DNA of 64,000 nt from NCBI RefSeq assembly GCF_020176955.2, contig NZ_JAIUCZ020000006.1, positions 248,001 through 312,000 of the forward strand, read 5' to 3'. The translations under genes were made by a program, and so were the position numbers. Under the pieces are notes generated by a model. It had not been told where the DNA came from. It did not search any database and worked only from the letters and a program-made list of their open reading frames with translations. How positions within the stretch are numbered: the stretch's first letter is position 1; each line of letters starts with the position of its first letter. Below, one piece after another: positions 63,018 to 64,000 of this stretch. This DNA is from Nocardia sp. alder85J. Its GTDB lineage: Bacteria; Actinomycetota; Actinomycetes; Mycobacteriales; Mycobacteriaceae.

Positions 63018-63374
63018 CTAGATCGGCATCTCGGGGGCGATGTACTCCTGCACCCGCACCACCTTGCCGTCCCGCATCTCGGTCACCTGGATGATGTGCA
63101 GCTGCTGCAACTGCCCGCCCAGTTCCAGCGAGACCGAGGACTGCACGATGAATCCGGCGTCGGTCAGGACGACGCGCGGATCCACGAACTCGGGGAAGTC
63201 CGGGCGCGCCTTGGCGGCGTCCACCGCCTGCTCGACGGTGACCCAGACGTTGTCGTTGCTGTGCCAGACCCGGCAGTCCGGCGAACACAGCTGGACGAAC
63301 AGATCGAGATCCGACAGCGCCCGTACCCAGGTCTGTGCGACAGCTTCCTTGCTGGTCAGGGTCTCATTACTCAT
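63018..63374 (-). CDS. SnoaL/NTF2-like protein
   Basis: A 118-residue NTF2-fold protein: AVAQTWVRALSDLDLFVQLCSPDCRVWHSNDNVWVTVEQAVDAAKARP, then FIVQSSVSLELGGQLQQLHIIQVTEMRDGKVVRVQEYIAPEM. Such small domains act as isomerases, hydratases or binding proteins in catabolic clusters. AAGGA precedes ATG 63374. It starts the unit with the MmgE/PrpD gene. A perfect operator-like repeat lies 86 bases upstream. Confidence 0.85.
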   Translation of the reverse strand: MSNETLTSKEAVAQTWVRALSDLDLFVQLCSPDCRVWHSNDNVWVTVEQAVDAAKARPDFPEFVDPRVVLTDAGFIVQSSVSLELGGQLQQLHIIQVTEMRDGKVVRVQEYIAPEMPI

Positions 63375-63459
63375 GGGAGGTCCTTCCGGGATCAGCGCAA
63401 TCGTGCGCGGCGCAGGTGATCTGCGTTACAGCAGCCTCGCAGTCCCCGGCACGCCGGAG

Positions 63460-63477
63460 TGTCCAAATATCTGGACA
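63460..63477. promoter_or_regulatory. Operator copy 2 (TGTCCA/TGGACA)
   Basis: TGTCCA-N6-TGGACA, perfect; as AGTGTCCA-N7-GGACAGT it parallels 61009-61032 (AGTGTCCA-N7-GGACACT). It lies in the divergent region between the NTF2-like gene and the sensor-kinase gene. Confidence 0.65.
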
Positions 63478-63512
63478 GTGCCGGCGGGCCGCTCGAATTA
63501 CCGTCGGCAAAC

Positions 63513-64000
63513 ATGAATCCGCTGCGCGGGCAACGCTTCCGAACGATCGGCATCCGCACCCGAGTGCTGGCGATCGCGCTGGTACCCAGCGCCGCGCTGC
63601 TGCTGACCGCTTCCGGCACGGTGACGGTGCTGACGGTGCAGGCGTATTCGGCGCAACAGCTGGCCGACTACCGCAAGACGGTCATCGCACCGCTGCTGCG
63701 CTTCATCGGCACCGTGCAGGACGAGCGCGGCGCGAGCCTGCTGGCCGTCACCGGCGCCGGGTCGCAGGCCGATCTGCCCGGCACCCGCCAGCGCCTGGAC
63801 CTCGCGCTCGCCGAGACCGCGCGGATCTCCGCGAAGGGCGCCAGCCTGGACCGCGCCGGAATCTCGCGATTCACCACGGAATTCGGGAATCTGGTGGCGC
63901 GGCTCCCGGACCTGCGCCGGTCCGTGGACCAGCGGCAGGCCGGGATCGCCGACGTCGACTCCTACTACACCCGCATGATCGCGGCCATCGCCGACGGTGG
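63513..64000 (+). CDS. Nitrate/nitrite-sensor-domain histidine kinase (partial, continues past window)
   Basis: At least 162 codons. N-terminal membrane helix TRVLAIALVPSAALLLTASGTVTVLT, then an extracytoplasmic helical domain with RFIGTVQDERGASLLAVTG, the ERGxSLL motif of NIT-type sensor domains. In Nocardia such proteins continue with HAMP and histidine kinase domains, usually in the Roc/Mgl GTPase-type operon. Kinase identity is inferred from the sensor domain; only the 5' part is in view. Divergent from the NTF2-like gene. Confidence 0.75.
   Translation, partial: MNPLRGQRFRTIGIRTRVLAIALVPSAALLLTASGTVTVLTVQAYSAQQLADYRKTVIAPLLRFIGTVQDERGASLLAVTGAGSQADLPGTRQRLDLALAETARISAKGASLDRAGISRFTTEFGNLVARLPDLRRSVDQRQAGIADVDSYYTRMIAAIADG

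Overview
The window is very GC-rich with strong G/C at third codon positions. It has many GTG starts and GGAG-type ribosome binding sites. Family content (EspC/NlpC type VII secretion genes, an Rv1733c-family protein, SigG- and SigJ-like sigma factors, a KstR-like TetR regulator, a DUF5313 protein, an Rv2690c-like permease) points to a mycolic-acid actinomycete, most likely Nocardia. No rRNA, tRNA or CRISPR array was seen.

Layout. 1-9.7 kb: end of a UvrA-like gene, then small stress and regulatory units: a VOC protein, a reductase-fold protein, a SigG-like sigma factor, a MarR/membrane pair with a clear operator, and an SRPBCC-ArsR-DUF899 operon with a well-resolved promoter and operators. 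9.9-14 kb: an EspC-like/large helical/NlpC-P60 trio like the Mycobacterium Rv0024-Rv0026 neighbourhood. 14-19.4 kb: TetR, SDR, a MarR-MFS efflux pair, a nitroreductase and a SigJ-like sigma factor. 19.6-22 kb: IclR, an HsaD-like C-C bond hydrolase and a KstR-like TetR behind a KstR-like site. 22-25.7 kb: small secreted and membrane proteins and a monooxygenase/truncated-haemoglobin fusion.

25.9-32.1 kb is the most unusual part. A membrane-anchored Hsp70/actin-like protein and a Crp-type regulator precede a four-gene cassette: a class III cyclase-like protein, a small helical protein, a three-helix membrane protein and a 96-residue protein. The 96-residue protein carries one short motif that is also the C-terminal tail of the membrane protein, and a second that is also the C-terminal tail of the cyclase. 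This looks like an adaptor joining a nucleotide-cyclase-like sensor to a membrane effector by homotypic tail motifs, as in bacterial conflict or amyloid-signalling systems.

32-43.8 kb: NTF2-like protein, APC permease, then a scarred zone: a frameshifted glycosyltransferase fragment, a secreted-toxin-like gene split by an IS5-family element (exact ends, 17-bp inverted repeats, AGT duplication), an intact T7SS-associated gene, and an IS3-family remnant. A stress cluster follows: two MerR regulators, degraded MerR/ANTAR pieces, Hsp20, cold-shock protein and Dps.

44-64 kb is a CoA-ester catabolic island. It holds an acyl-CoA dehydrogenase/MaoC/thiolase-like/DUF35/CoA-transferase operon, a PaaK-type ligase, two aldehyde dehydrogenases, an HpcH-type lyase, an MmgE/PrpD protein and a beta-propeller protein. 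LysR, IclR and LuxR regulators are present. At least six genes are broken or relic (aldehyde dehydrogenase, alcohol dehydrogenase, propeller, thioesterase, cupin, frameshifted LuxR), so the island is decaying. Shared operator-like boxes tie several of its promoters together. The window ends inside a nitrate/nitrite-sensing-type sensor kinase gene.
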